From assembly GCA_964457365.1 (NCBI GenBank), contig CAYWFP010000058.1:1-27161 (forward strand): DNA of 27,161 nucleotides. The letters run 5' to 3'. Positions 15,731-22,904 of the stretch are shown in pieces (within the stretch, counting starts at the first letter, position 1; each line of letters starts with the position of its first letter). Both the position numbers and the translations under genes were made by a program. The notes under the pieces were generated by a model, which was not told the origin of the DNA, did not search any database, and saw only the letters and a program-made list of their open reading frames with translations. Origin of the DNA: CAYWFP01 sp964457365 (GTDB lineage Bacteria; Planctomycetota; SZUA-567).

Positions 15731-16420
15731 TCAGACATCAAGCTCTTCCAGCGCGTCCATCAACCCGTCGAGGTCGTCTTTCCTGACATCTTCCGTATCA
15801 TTTCCCGTCCGCTTGACGCGCGGGAGCGGAGCGGGCGACGCCTGGTAATGGGGAAAGAGGATCGCGCCCTGGGGGCAGATGCGCATGCAGGCGGGGCAGC
15901 CGTGCTTGCAGTTGTCCGGCGCGACCACCTCCACCGTGCCGTCGCTGCCGCGCGCATAGACGTCGAAGAGACAGAACTCCAGGCACGCGCCGCAGTTGAC
16001 GCAGCGCTCGCGGTCGATGACCGGGTACCATCGGACCGCGGGCGTCTCCGCCTCCGCTGGCGCGGTGGGCGGCTCGGCCGGCGCTTCGCCGGGGGCGACC
16101 ATCTGCGCGAGCATGGCTGCGCAACCCTCGGCGTCGGTCTGGGTGCGCAGATCCACCGCGTGAATCGATACGGACGGATCAATTCCGATCTGGCGCAGAA
16201 GGCAGACGCAGGCGCGCGGACTCAGCCACGCCGCCACCGCCAGCGGGCCCGGATCGGCCTGCAGCGGCTCGAGCGAAGGATGCCCGGGTTTGAGGTAATA
16301 GATATGCGGCGTCAGCTTGACCGGCAGGTTTCTGGCCTGCAGCCGGTCCAGCAATTCTTCCTCGAAACGCCCTTCCTCCGGCGCCTGGTTGGGATTCAGG
16401 GAAACGACGATGGTAGCCAT
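15731..16420 (-). CDS. Two-cluster ferredoxin with an unknown N-terminal domain
   Basis: The 229-residue protein has an N-terminal alpha/beta-like domain (residues 1-107) that I do not recognise, a Pro/Ala/Glu linker, then two [4Fe-4S] motifs. The first is C140-x2-C143-x2-C146-x3-C150 (CVNCGACLEFC). The second is C171-x3-C175-x2-C178-x3-C182-P, with one extra base-spacing residue between its first two Cys. A charged tail follows. There is no signal peptide, so it acts in the cytoplasm as an electron carrier or adaptor. It starts 85 bases from, and divergent to, the eight-gene Fe-S/propeller operon, so it may be its ferredoxin partner. GGAG precedes the ATG. Confidence 0.8.
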   Translation of the reverse strand: MATIVVSLNPNQAPEEGRFEEELLDRLQARNLPVKLTPHIYYLKPGHPSLEPLQADPGPLAVAAWLSPRACVCLLRQIGIDPSVSIHAVDLRTQTDAEGCAAMLAQMVAPGEAPAEPPTAPAEAETPAVRWYPVIDRERCVNCGACLEFCLFDVYARGSDGTVEVVAPDNCKHGCPACMRICPQGAILFPHYQASPAPLPRVKRTGNDTEDVRKDDLDGLMDALEELDV

Positions 16421-16478
16421 GCGGTCTTCTCCATCTTCAGCCTAAGGCCGGCCGGCCGGTTTGGCAAGAAAGATAGCA

Positions 16479-16507
16479 TTGCACGTCCGAGACGGAGCGG
16501 ATAAAAT
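16479..16507 (+). promoter_or_regulatory. Candidate promoter of the electron-transfer operon
   Basis: TTGCAC (16479-16484), a 17-base spacer and TAAAAT (16502-16507) resemble a sigma-70 promoter. The -10 box covers the ATG at 16506. If it is real, transcripts start near 16514 and translation must begin at the ATG at 16545. Confidence 0.35.
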
Positions 16508-17945
16508 GCACGCCGTGAGATCATCATTCGTAAGGCCCTGCCCGATGCTACAGTGGGTTGTCCCGGTCATCCTGGCCGTTCTCGCTACCGGCGCGCTGGT
16601 CGGCTGGTCCAGAGGCGACGACCCGACCCTGGCGCTGACCAAGCGCCTCCCCGGCACCGACCGCACCGGCCCGCTCAAGCGCAAGCCGCCGATCGACCTG
16701 CGCGGCGAATTCCGCACCGGATCCGCCGTCCCGGCGGACCTGCCGGGAAGCTGGCCGTGCTTTCGCGGTGCGGCGCGCGACAACGTCGGCCGTGAAGAGG
16801 CGACGCTCGCCCGGAGCTGGCCGCGCGAGCGCCCGCCGGAGCTCTGGCGGGTGGAACTGGGCGAGGGTTACGCCGGCGCGGCGGTGGCGGAGGGACGCGT
16901 CTACCTCCTGGACTATGACATGGAGCGCCGGGGCGACCGCCTGCGCTGCCTCTCGCTCCGGGACGGCGCGGAGATCTGGAGCCGCTTCTACGCCGTGGAG
17001 GTCCGCCGCCAGCACGGCATGTCGCGGACGGTGCCGGCGGTGGGCGAGGGGCATGTCGTCACGCTCGGCCCCAAGTGCCACGTTCTCTGCGTGCGGGCGG
17101 ATTCGGGCGACTTCGCCTGGGGCATCGACCTTGTCAGCGAGTACGGCACCACGGTGCCGCCGTGGTATGCCGGCCAGTGCCCGCTGATCGAGAACGGCCG
17201 CGCCATTATCGCGCCCGGCGGGCCGGAGGCCCTGCTCGTGGCGCTGGATCTGAAGAGCGGCGAAACGGTCTGGACGACGCCGAATCCGGAGGGCTGGCGC
17301 ATGAGCCATACCTCGGTCCTGCCGCTGACCTTCGCCGGCAAACGCATGTACGTCTACGCCGCCGGCGGCGGGGTGGTCGGCGTCGACGCCGAGAGCGGCG
17401 CGGTGCTCTGGCAGACCGCCGCCTGGACCGTGCCCATCGCCAACGTCCCGACACCGGTCGACCTGGGCGGAGGGCGGTTGCTGCTCACCGGCGGCTACAA
17501 TGCCGGCGCGGCGCTGCTGCAACTTCACCAGACCGGGGGCGGTTTCGAGGCGCGTTTTCCGAAACGCTTCGGCAAGGACCACCTCGGCGCGGAGCAGCAG
17601 ACGCCGGTCTTCTACGAAAACCATATCTACGCGGTCCTGCCCAAGGGGCGTTGGGGCGAGCAACTGGCCTGTTTCGACCGCAACGGCAGCGTGCGCTGGC
17701 GCAGCGGCAAGGACGCGCGCTTCGGCCTGGGGCCGTTCATGATCGCCGACGGGCTGATCCTGCTGCTGGACGACGAGGGGGAGTTGACCGTGGCCGAGGC
17801 GGTGCCGACGGCGTACGTGCCGCTGCTGTCGGCGGACATTCTGGAAGGGCACGAGGCCTGGGCGCCGCTGGCGCTGGCGGGGGGGCGGCTGCTGGCGCGC
17901 GACCTGACGATGATGGTCTGTTTGGATATGAGGGCCCGACCGTGA
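16506..17945 (+). CDS. Membrane-anchored PQQ-type beta-propeller protein (operon gene 1)
   Basis: The 479-residue protein has one N-terminal membrane span (LQWVVPVILAVLATGALVGW), then a periplasmic beta-propeller. The propeller opens with W-P-CFRGAARDNVG and repeats G-x-V-Y-x-x-D and D-x-x-SG-x-x-x-W blades (for example LKSGETVWTT and AESGAVLWQT). Such PQQ_2-type propellers are common in planctomycetes and often bind no PQQ. It may be a scaffold or sensor for the Fe-S complex encoded downstream. The start could be 16506 (GGAG upstream, basic end before the span) or 16545 (AAGG upstream, preferred if the promoter at 16479 is real). Its stop overlaps the next GTG (GTGA). Confidence 0.82.
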   Translation: MHAVRSSFVRPCPMLQWVVPVILAVLATGALVGWSRGDDPTLALTKRLPGTDRTGPLKRKPPIDLRGEFRTGSAVPADLPGSWPCFRGAARDNVGREEATLARSWPRERPPELWRVELGEGYAGAAVAEGRVYLLDYDMERRGDRLRCLSLRDGAEIWSRFYAVEVRRQHGMSRTVPAVGEGHVVTLGPKCHVLCVRADSGDFAWGIDLVSEYGTTVPPWYAGQCPLIENGRAIIAPGGPEALLVALDLKSGETVWTTPNPEGWRMSHTSVLPLTFAGKRMYVYAAGGGVVGVDAESGAVLWQTAAWTVPIANVPTPVDLGGGRLLLTGGYNAGAALLQLHQTGGGFEARFPKRFGKDHLGAEQQTPVFYENHIYAVLPKGRWGEQLACFDRNGSVRWRSGKDARFGLGPFMIADGLILLLDDEGELTVAEAVPTAYVPLLSADILEGHEAWAPLALAGGRLLARDLTMMVCLDMRARP

Positions 17946-18985
17946 CGGATGCGGCGAGGAAACCGGACGAAACGAACGCCCCGCCACCGCGCGACCTGCG
18001 GGCGATCCTGCTGGGCGCGGTGGTGCTGGCGGTCTTCTTCGCCATCCTCGGCGTGCTTGTGGCGATGCACCTGAAGCCGCGGCGGGAGAGGAATCTCGGC
18101 CCGGCCTGGAAGTACGACGATACGCCCGCGGCGTCCGTGCAGCCGCCGCTCTACCGCCGCGTGGCGGTCTTCACGCCTGCCGGTATCGAGCGACTCCGCG
18201 GCCTGGCGGTGAAAGCCGACCGCGTCTGCCTCCTGGGCGCCGGCGAAGCGCGCCTCTACGCCTTGGCGACGGTGAAGGCGGGACGGGGCGAGGCGTCGAG
18301 GACGGTGGCGTTGCCGCAGACGCCGACCTGCGCGGCGTTCGGCGACGAACGGACCCTGTATGTCGGACTGGGCGATCGTGTCGCCAGGGTGGACCTCGAC
18401 GAAGAAACGCCGCCGATCCAGTGGAACTCCTACGGCCCGCGCGCGCAGGTAACCTCGGTCGCCGTGGCGCCCGATGGCGCACGCGTCTGTGTCGCCGACG
18501 CCGGCAACCGCGTCATCCATGCGCACGACACACAGGGCAAACTCCTGCAGCGGTACGCGGAAAAGAATACGGCCACGGGCGCGCCGGGGTTGGTGGTGCC
18601 GAGCCCGCACCTGGACGTGCTGGCGGCGGATCTGCTGTGGGTGGTCAATCCGGGGCGGCACCAGGTGGAAGGCTACAACCGCGAGGGCGACCTGATGGCG
18701 CGCTGGGGGCGGTTCGGCACCGGCGACGACGCCTTCACCGGCTGCTGCAATCCCTCGGATATCGCGCGCCTCGGCGACGGACGTTTCCTTGCCAGCGAGA
18801 AAGGCGCGCCGCGTATCAAGCTCTTCTCGGCCGCGGGCGCGTTCGCCGGCTATGTCGCCCCGCTGAGCGACTTCGGCCGCGCGCCGGGCAAGCTCGACCT
18901 GGCGGCGACGGAAGAGGGCGCGGTGCTGGTGACGGTGCCGCGCGACAGGGCGGTCTGGCTCTACGAACCTTTGACGAAAGAGTGA
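17942..18985 (+). CDS. Membrane-anchored NHL-type beta-propeller protein (operon gene 2)
   Basis: The protein has 347 residues and starts at GTG 17942, which overlaps the previous stop. An N-terminal cytoplasmic Pro-rich end leads to one membrane span (AILLGAVVLAVFFAILGVLVAM). The periplasmic part is a propeller of NHL-like blades, with repeats such as VTSVAVAPDGARVCVADAGNRVIHA, CNPSDIARLGDGRFLASEKG and PRIKLFSAAGAFAGYV. NHL propellers usually serve protein-protein contacts. No heme or metal motif is visible; a CC pair (GCCNP) lies in the second half. Being between the first propeller and the Fe-S genes, it is probably a structural or docking subunit of the same complex. Confidence 0.8.
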   Translation: MTDAARKPDETNAPPPRDLRAILLGAVVLAVFFAILGVLVAMHLKPRRERNLGPAWKYDDTPAASVQPPLYRRVAVFTPAGIERLRGLAVKADRVCLLGAGEARLYALATVKAGRGEASRTVALPQTPTCAAFGDERTLYVGLGDRVARVDLDEETPPIQWNSYGPRAQVTSVAVAPDGARVCVADAGNRVIHAHDTQGKLLQRYAEKNTATGAPGLVVPSPHLDVLAADLLWVVNPGRHQVEGYNREGDLMARWGRFGTGDDAFTGCCNPSDIARLGDGRFLASEKGAPRIKLFSAAGAFAGYVAPLSDFGRAPGKLDLAATEEGAVLVTVPRDRAVWLYEPLTKE

Positions 18986-18987
18986 CG

Positions 18988-19209
18988 ATGGACGAAGCGG
19001 ACCATACCAGCCGGCGGGAGTTGCTGCGCGCGGTGGCCCGCGGCGCGGTGGGCGCGGCGCTGACGCTGGGGACCGCGGCGCTGGCGTGGAAGGGTCTGCA
19101 CGACGGCGAGGACTGCATCGCCCGGGGCGTCTGCCGAGGATGCCCGCGCGCAAGCGACTGTCATCTGCCCGCGGCGCTCTCGTACCGCGAAGTCGTGGAG
19201 AAACGATGA
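18988..19209 (+). CDS. Small twin-arginine four-Cys protein (operon gene 3)
   Basis: The 73-residue protein starts two bases after the previous stop and overlaps the next start as ATGA. It has a twin-arginine-type signal (SRRELLRAVARG, then AVGAALTLGTAALAW). The short mature part carries C43-x5-C49-x2-C52-x5-C58, ending HLPAA. The Tat signal implies export folded, with a bound cofactor or a partner. Four Cys could hold one [4Fe-4S] cluster, zinc, or cap a cluster of the next protein. The Arg-Arg is followed by E-L-L, close to the S-R-R-x-F-L-K rule, with Leu in place of Phe. I know no named family for it. It was easy to miss because of its length, but coding bias and overlaps support it. Confidence 0.72.
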   Translation: MDEADHTSRRELLRAVARGAVGAALTLGTAALAWKGLHDGEDCIARGVCRGCPRASDCHLPAALSYREVVEKR

Positions 19210-19769
19210 GCGAGAAGAAGACCGGCCGGCGCGATTTCCTGCGTACCGCGCTCCACGGCGGCGGGATGCTGGCGCTGGGCGCGGCGCTGGGCGCGCTCGC
19301 GCGGGCGGGAAGCGGCGACACGGTCTGGCAGATCGATCCGCACGCCTGCATCCAGTGCGGCCGCTGCGCCACCAGTTGCGTGCTGACGCCCTCGGCGGTG
19401 AAGTGCGTGCACGGCTTCGCCATGTGCGGGCGGTGCGAGCTCTGCACCGGCTATTTCGAACTCGACGCCAGGCAGCTCGACACCGGCGCGGAGAACCAAC
19501 TCTGCCCCACCGGCGCCATCCGGCGCGGCCATCTCGAGGACGTCTATTACGACTACATCGTCGACGAGCCGCTCTGCATCGGCTGCGGCAAGTGCGTCGA
19601 GGGTTGCCGCCTATACGGCAACGGCTCCCTGTACCTGCAGATCCGCCACGACCGCTGCGTCGACTGCAACGAGTGCGCCATCGCCCGCGACTGCCCCGCG
19701 CGCGCCATCTCCCGCGTGCCGGCGCGCCAGCCGTACCTGCTCAAACAGGTCGAGGAGAACGGCGAGTGA
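19206..19769 (+). CDS. NapG-like periplasmic polyferredoxin (operon gene 4)
   Basis: The 187-residue protein opens with a twin-arginine signal (GRRDFLRTALHGGG) and has 17 cysteines. C48-x2-C51-x2-C54-x3-C58, C74-x2-C77-x2-C80 with C100-P, C124-x2-C127-x2-C130-x3-C134, and C151-x2-C154-x2-C157-x5-C163-P are enough for four [4Fe-4S] clusters. NapG and MauM proteins have this layout and pass electrons from a NapH-type membrane protein to a periplasmic enzyme. Here the NapH-like gene follows at once with a GTGA overlap. Mature size is near NapG (about 200), but no nitrate reductase or diheme gene is present. The ATG has GGAG upstream. Confidence 0.88.
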   Translation: MSEKKTGRRDFLRTALHGGGMLALGAALGALARAGSGDTVWQIDPHACIQCGRCATSCVLTPSAVKCVHGFAMCGRCELCTGYFELDARQLDTGAENQLCPTGAIRRGHLEDVYYDYIVDEPLCIGCGKCVEGCRLYGNGSLYLQIRHDRCVDCNECAIARDCPARAISRVPARQPYLLKQVEENGE

Positions 19770-21067
19770 CGCGTCTTTGCCTCTCGATTCTGCTGCTGTC
19801 GGCGTTCGTGTTCCCGCTCCTGGCCGGCGAGCGCTTTCCGCCGCCGGAGCTGGGGCCGGGGTACGAGGCGCCGGCGCTGACCACGCCGCTGCCGCTGCCG
19901 CCCTGGCGGGACCTGCTCGACGTCGGACTGCTCGCCGGCGCGCTCGGGTTGGCGGCGTACCTGGTGCTCAAGGCGCGCTGGCGGCGGGGCGTCTTCGGAT
20001 TGATGCTGCTGGCGCTGCTCTACTTCGGCTTCGTCCGCCGGGGCTGCGTCTGCCCGGTCGGTTCACTCCAGAACGTCGCCAGAGCGCTGGGCGATGCGTC
20101 ATTCGCGCTGCCGGCGGTGGTGGGGCTTTTCTTTCTGCTGCCGCTGCTGGCGACGCTGCTCTTCGGACGCGTCTTCTGCGGCGCGGTCTGCCCGCTGGGC
20201 GCGATGCAGGACGCGGTGCTGGTGAAGCCGCTGAAGGTGCCGCGCGCGCTGGACGAGGCGCTGCGCTGCCTGCCGGTGATCTACCTCGGGCTGGCGGTGC
20301 TGTACGCCGCCTGCGGCGGGGCGTTTCTGATCTGCGCGTACGACCCGTTCGTCGGCTTCTTCCGGCTGCAGGGGGCGACGCTGATGCTGATCCTCGGTGG
20401 CTGCGTGGTGGCGCTCTCGACGCTGATCGGGCGGCCGTACTGCCGCTACGCCTGCGCCTACGGCGTGGGGCTGGGGTGGTTGGGCATGCTCTCGCGCCGA
20501 CGCGTCAGCATCGCGCCCGACGACTGCGTGCCGTGCCGCCTCTGCGAGGACGCCTGCCCCTTCGGCGCCATCCTGCCGCCGACGCCGGAGCACGCGGAGG
20601 CCGACCGGGGACGCGGACGCACACGGCTCCTGCTGAGCCTGCTGGCGCTGCCGGTGCTGACGGGGCTGCTGGCCTGGGGCGGGCGGGCACTGGGGCCGAC
20701 GCTGGCCGGCAGCCACCCCACGGTGGAGCTGGCGCGGATGCTGCGCGCGGAAGCCGAGGCGCCGCCGGCGGACGACACCTTCGCCGCTGATCGGCTGGCG
20801 GCTTACCGCCTGCAGCTTCTGGAAGCCCAGAGCGTCGAGGCCGAGGCCGAGGCGGCGCGCGCCCGTTTCGCCTACGGCGGGCTCCTTCTCGGCGCGTTCC
20901 TGGGGCTGGTCTTCGGACTGCGTCTGATCGGCTACTCGCTGCGGCGCAAGCAGCGCGACTACGTTCCCGATCGCGAACGCTGCTTCGCCTGCGGCCGCTG
21001 TTACGCCGCCTGCCCGCGCGACAGGTCCGCGCGCGGCGATCCGCAGGAGGCGCCCGCACGTGAGTAG
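19766..21067 (+). CDS. NapH/NosR-like membrane iron-sulfur protein (operon gene 5)
   Basis: The 433-residue protein has a possible signal peptide (VTRLCLSILLLSAFVFPLLAG), about six membrane spans and NapH-family Cys motifs. It carries C94-x-C96-P-VG, C138-x3-C142-PLG and C226-x3-C230-AYG, the last with Ala where Pro is usual. A classic ferredoxin site follows at C254/C257/C260/C264 and a second at the C-terminus (C406/C409/C412/C416). NapH and NosR use such motifs to carry electrons across the membrane. The membrane domain, an about 60-residue helical loop and the extra C-terminal ferredoxin make it longer than NapH (about 290). It would connect the cytoplasmic Fe-S subunits with the NapG-like protein. 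The stop overlaps the next gene by 8 bases. Confidence 0.85.
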   Translation: MTRLCLSILLLSAFVFPLLAGERFPPPELGPGYEAPALTTPLPLPPWRDLLDVGLLAGALGLAAYLVLKARWRRGVFGLMLLALLYFGFVRRGCVCPVGSLQNVARALGDASFALPAVVGLFFLLPLLATLLFGRVFCGAVCPLGAMQDAVLVKPLKVPRALDEALRCLPVIYLGLAVLYAACGGAFLICAYDPFVGFFRLQGATLMLILGGCVVALSTLIGRPYCRYACAYGVGLGWLGMLSRRRVSIAPDDCVPCRLCEDACPFGAILPPTPEHAEADRGRGRTRLLLSLLALPVLTGLLAWGGRALGPTLAGSHPTVELARMLRAEAEAPPADDTFAADRLAAYRLQLLEAQSVEAEAEAARARFAYGGLLLGAFLGLVFGLRLIGYSLRRKQRDYVPDRERCFACGRCYAACPRDRSARGDPQEAPARE

Positions 21068-22904
21068 CCCCCCCGTTTCTACGCGTACCGCGCTCGCCTG
21101 CGCCGGCGTCGCCGGGGTCTTCTGCCTCGTCCTGAGCGTGCTGCTCTGCCTGAACGCCGAGGCGATGGTCGCCAGCGATCCGCTCGACGCGCGGGCGTTG
21201 AAGATCATGAAATCGGTTTATCACGGGACGGTGAAGGACGACGCCATGCCGCGCGCGCTGGCGGCGCTGCGCGATCGGCTCGAAGCGATCGATCCGGGCG
21301 CCGATCTGCCGCAGAGCGCGGCCCTGCTGGACGCGTTGACCCGGCCGCCGGCCACCAGGCCCGAGGACAAGCTGCTGCGCGCGGCGTATCGCGAGCTGGA
21401 TCTGCTGTACCGCGCGCGTTTCTTCCGCTACCGCTACCGGGCGAACTCGGGGCGCTGGCTGCTCTTGGGCGGGGCGCTGGCGCTCTTGCTCTCGCTGCAC
21501 GCGGCCGTCCGCGGCCGGCAGCGGCCGCTCGATCCGCGCCGCCGGCCGGTGCCCGACCGCGAGCGGTTCGCCCGGACGGGGTACGTCGCCATCGCGGCGG
21601 TCAGCGTGCTGGCGCTGCTGGGGGCGTTCGGCGCGTATTCGCTTCGGCCCGAGCCGGTCGGGCCGAGCGCGCGCGCGACGTTTTTGGAGAACTACCGGCC
21701 TCCCTCTGCGGAAGCGTGGCGCGCCAACTGGCCGGTCTTCCGCGGCCCCGGCGGCGCGGGCATCGCCCCGCCCGGAAATTATCCGAAGACCTGGAACGGC
21801 GCCACCGGCGAGAACGTCGCCTGGAAGGCCCCGGTACCGCTGCGGGGAAACGGCAGCCCGGTAATCTTCGGCGACGCGCTATTTCTCACCGGCGCTACGC
21901 GCGAGGAGCGCGCGCTCTACTGCTTCGACGCCGGGGACGGCACGTTGCGCTGGAGCCGCACGGTCAGCGCCCCCGCCGGTTCGCCCCCCGGCCCGGCGGA
22001 GATGTTCGCCGACACCGGCTACGCCGCGCCCACTCCGGCGACCGACGGGCGGATCGTCGCGGCGATCTTCGCCAACGGCGACCTGGCCTGCTATACCGTC
22101 GACGGCCTCCGCCTCTGGGTGCGCAACCTGGGCGTGCCCGAGAGCATATACGGCTACGCGGCCTCGCTGGCGCTGGACCGGGGCGCGCTCTTCGTCCTCT
22201 ACGACCAGGGCGCTGCGGCCGAGGATGGAATGAGCGCGCTGCTGGCCATCGACGCGCCGACGGGCAAGACGCTCTGGCGGGCGAAACGGCCGGTGGCGAA
22301 CTCGTGGACCTCGCCGATCCTGGCACGCACCCCGACGCGGACGGCGCTGATCGCCAGCGCCTGCCCGTGGGTTGTCGCGTACGATCCGCAGACGGGAGAG
22401 GAGTACTGGCGCGCGCGGGTGGCGTACGGCTATGTCGATACCGGCCCCTCGCCGGTGGCCGACGGCGAGCGCGTCTACGTCACCACCGCCGGCGCCGAGA
22501 CGACCGCGATCGATCTCGGCGGCACGGGCGACGTCACCGAGACGCATATCCGCTGGCGCAACATGCTCGGCCAGCCCGATACCGCCAGCCCGCTCGTCGC
22601 CGGCGAGCTGCTGGTCCTGGCCGAATCGACCGGCTCGGTCCTGGCGCAGCGCACGGAAGACGGCGAGGAGGTCTGGCAGCACTGGTTCGACCACGGGTTC
22701 AGCGCCTCGCCTTCGCGCGTGGGCGAGGAGATCTGGCTGCTCGATATCGCCGGCAGGCTGCACCGCCTCGCGTGCGCGCAGACGCTCGAGGTTCTCGGCG
22801 TCAACGACCTGGGCGAGAAGACAGTCGCCAGCCCCGCCTTCCACGCCGATCGCGTCTACATGCGCGGCGAGAAGCACATCTTCTGCCTCGGGAGCGCGCC
22901 GTGA
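21060..22904 (+). CDS. Three-TM protein with periplasmic PQQ-type propeller (operon gene 6)
   Basis: The 614-residue protein starts at GTG 21060 inside the end of gene 5, with AGGAGG just upstream. Spans at about residues 8-31, 133-148 and 172-193 enclose a periplasmic helical loop and a basic cytoplasmic loop (RGRQRPLDPRRRPVPDRER). From about residue 230 a PQQ_2-type propeller starts with W-P-VFRGPGGAG and repeats such as FDAGDGTLRW, IDAPTGKTLWRA and YDPQTGEEYWRA. The basic loop could contact the cytoplasmic NADH module. No heme-binding CxxCH is present. Its membrane domain is unlike those of PQQ dehydrogenases, so it may be a membrane scaffold carrying a propeller. Its stop overlaps gene 7 as GTGA. 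Confidence 0.8.
   Translation: MSSPPVSTRTALACAGVAGVFCLVLSVLLCLNAEAMVASDPLDARALKIMKSVYHGTVKDDAMPRALAALRDRLEAIDPGADLPQSAALLDALTRPPATRPEDKLLRAAYRELDLLYRARFFRYRYRANSGRWLLLGGALALLLSLHAAVRGRQRPLDPRRRPVPDRERFARTGYVAIAAVSVLALLGAFGAYSLRPEPVGPSARATFLENYRPPSAEAWRANWPVFRGPGGAGIAPPGNYPKTWNGATGENVAWKAPVPLRGNGSPVIFGDALFLTGATREERALYCFDAGDGTLRWSRTVSAPAGSPPGPAEMFADTGYAAPTPATDGRIVAAIFANGDLACYTVDGLRLWVRNLGVPESIYGYAASLALDRGALFVLYDQGAAAEDGMSALLAIDAPTGKTLWRAKRPVANSWTSPILARTPTRTALIASACPWVVAYDPQTGEEYWRARVAYGYVDTGPSPVADGERVYVTTAGAETTAIDLGGTGDVTETHIRWRNMLGQPDTASPLVAGELLVLAESTGSVLAQRTEDGEEVWQHWFDHGFSASPSRVGEEIWLLDIAGRLHRLACAQTLEVLGVNDLGEKTVASPAFHADRVYMRGEKHIFCLGSAP

Noticed and set aside
17627..19447. A 606-codon minus-strand frame
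   Set aside because: It is antisense to four real genes with clear family motifs and overlaps; its composition is that of a shadow.
19206..21067. Periplasmic nitrate reductase operon
   Set aside because: NapG/NapH-like proteins alone do not make one: no NapA, NapB, NapC or NapD is present.
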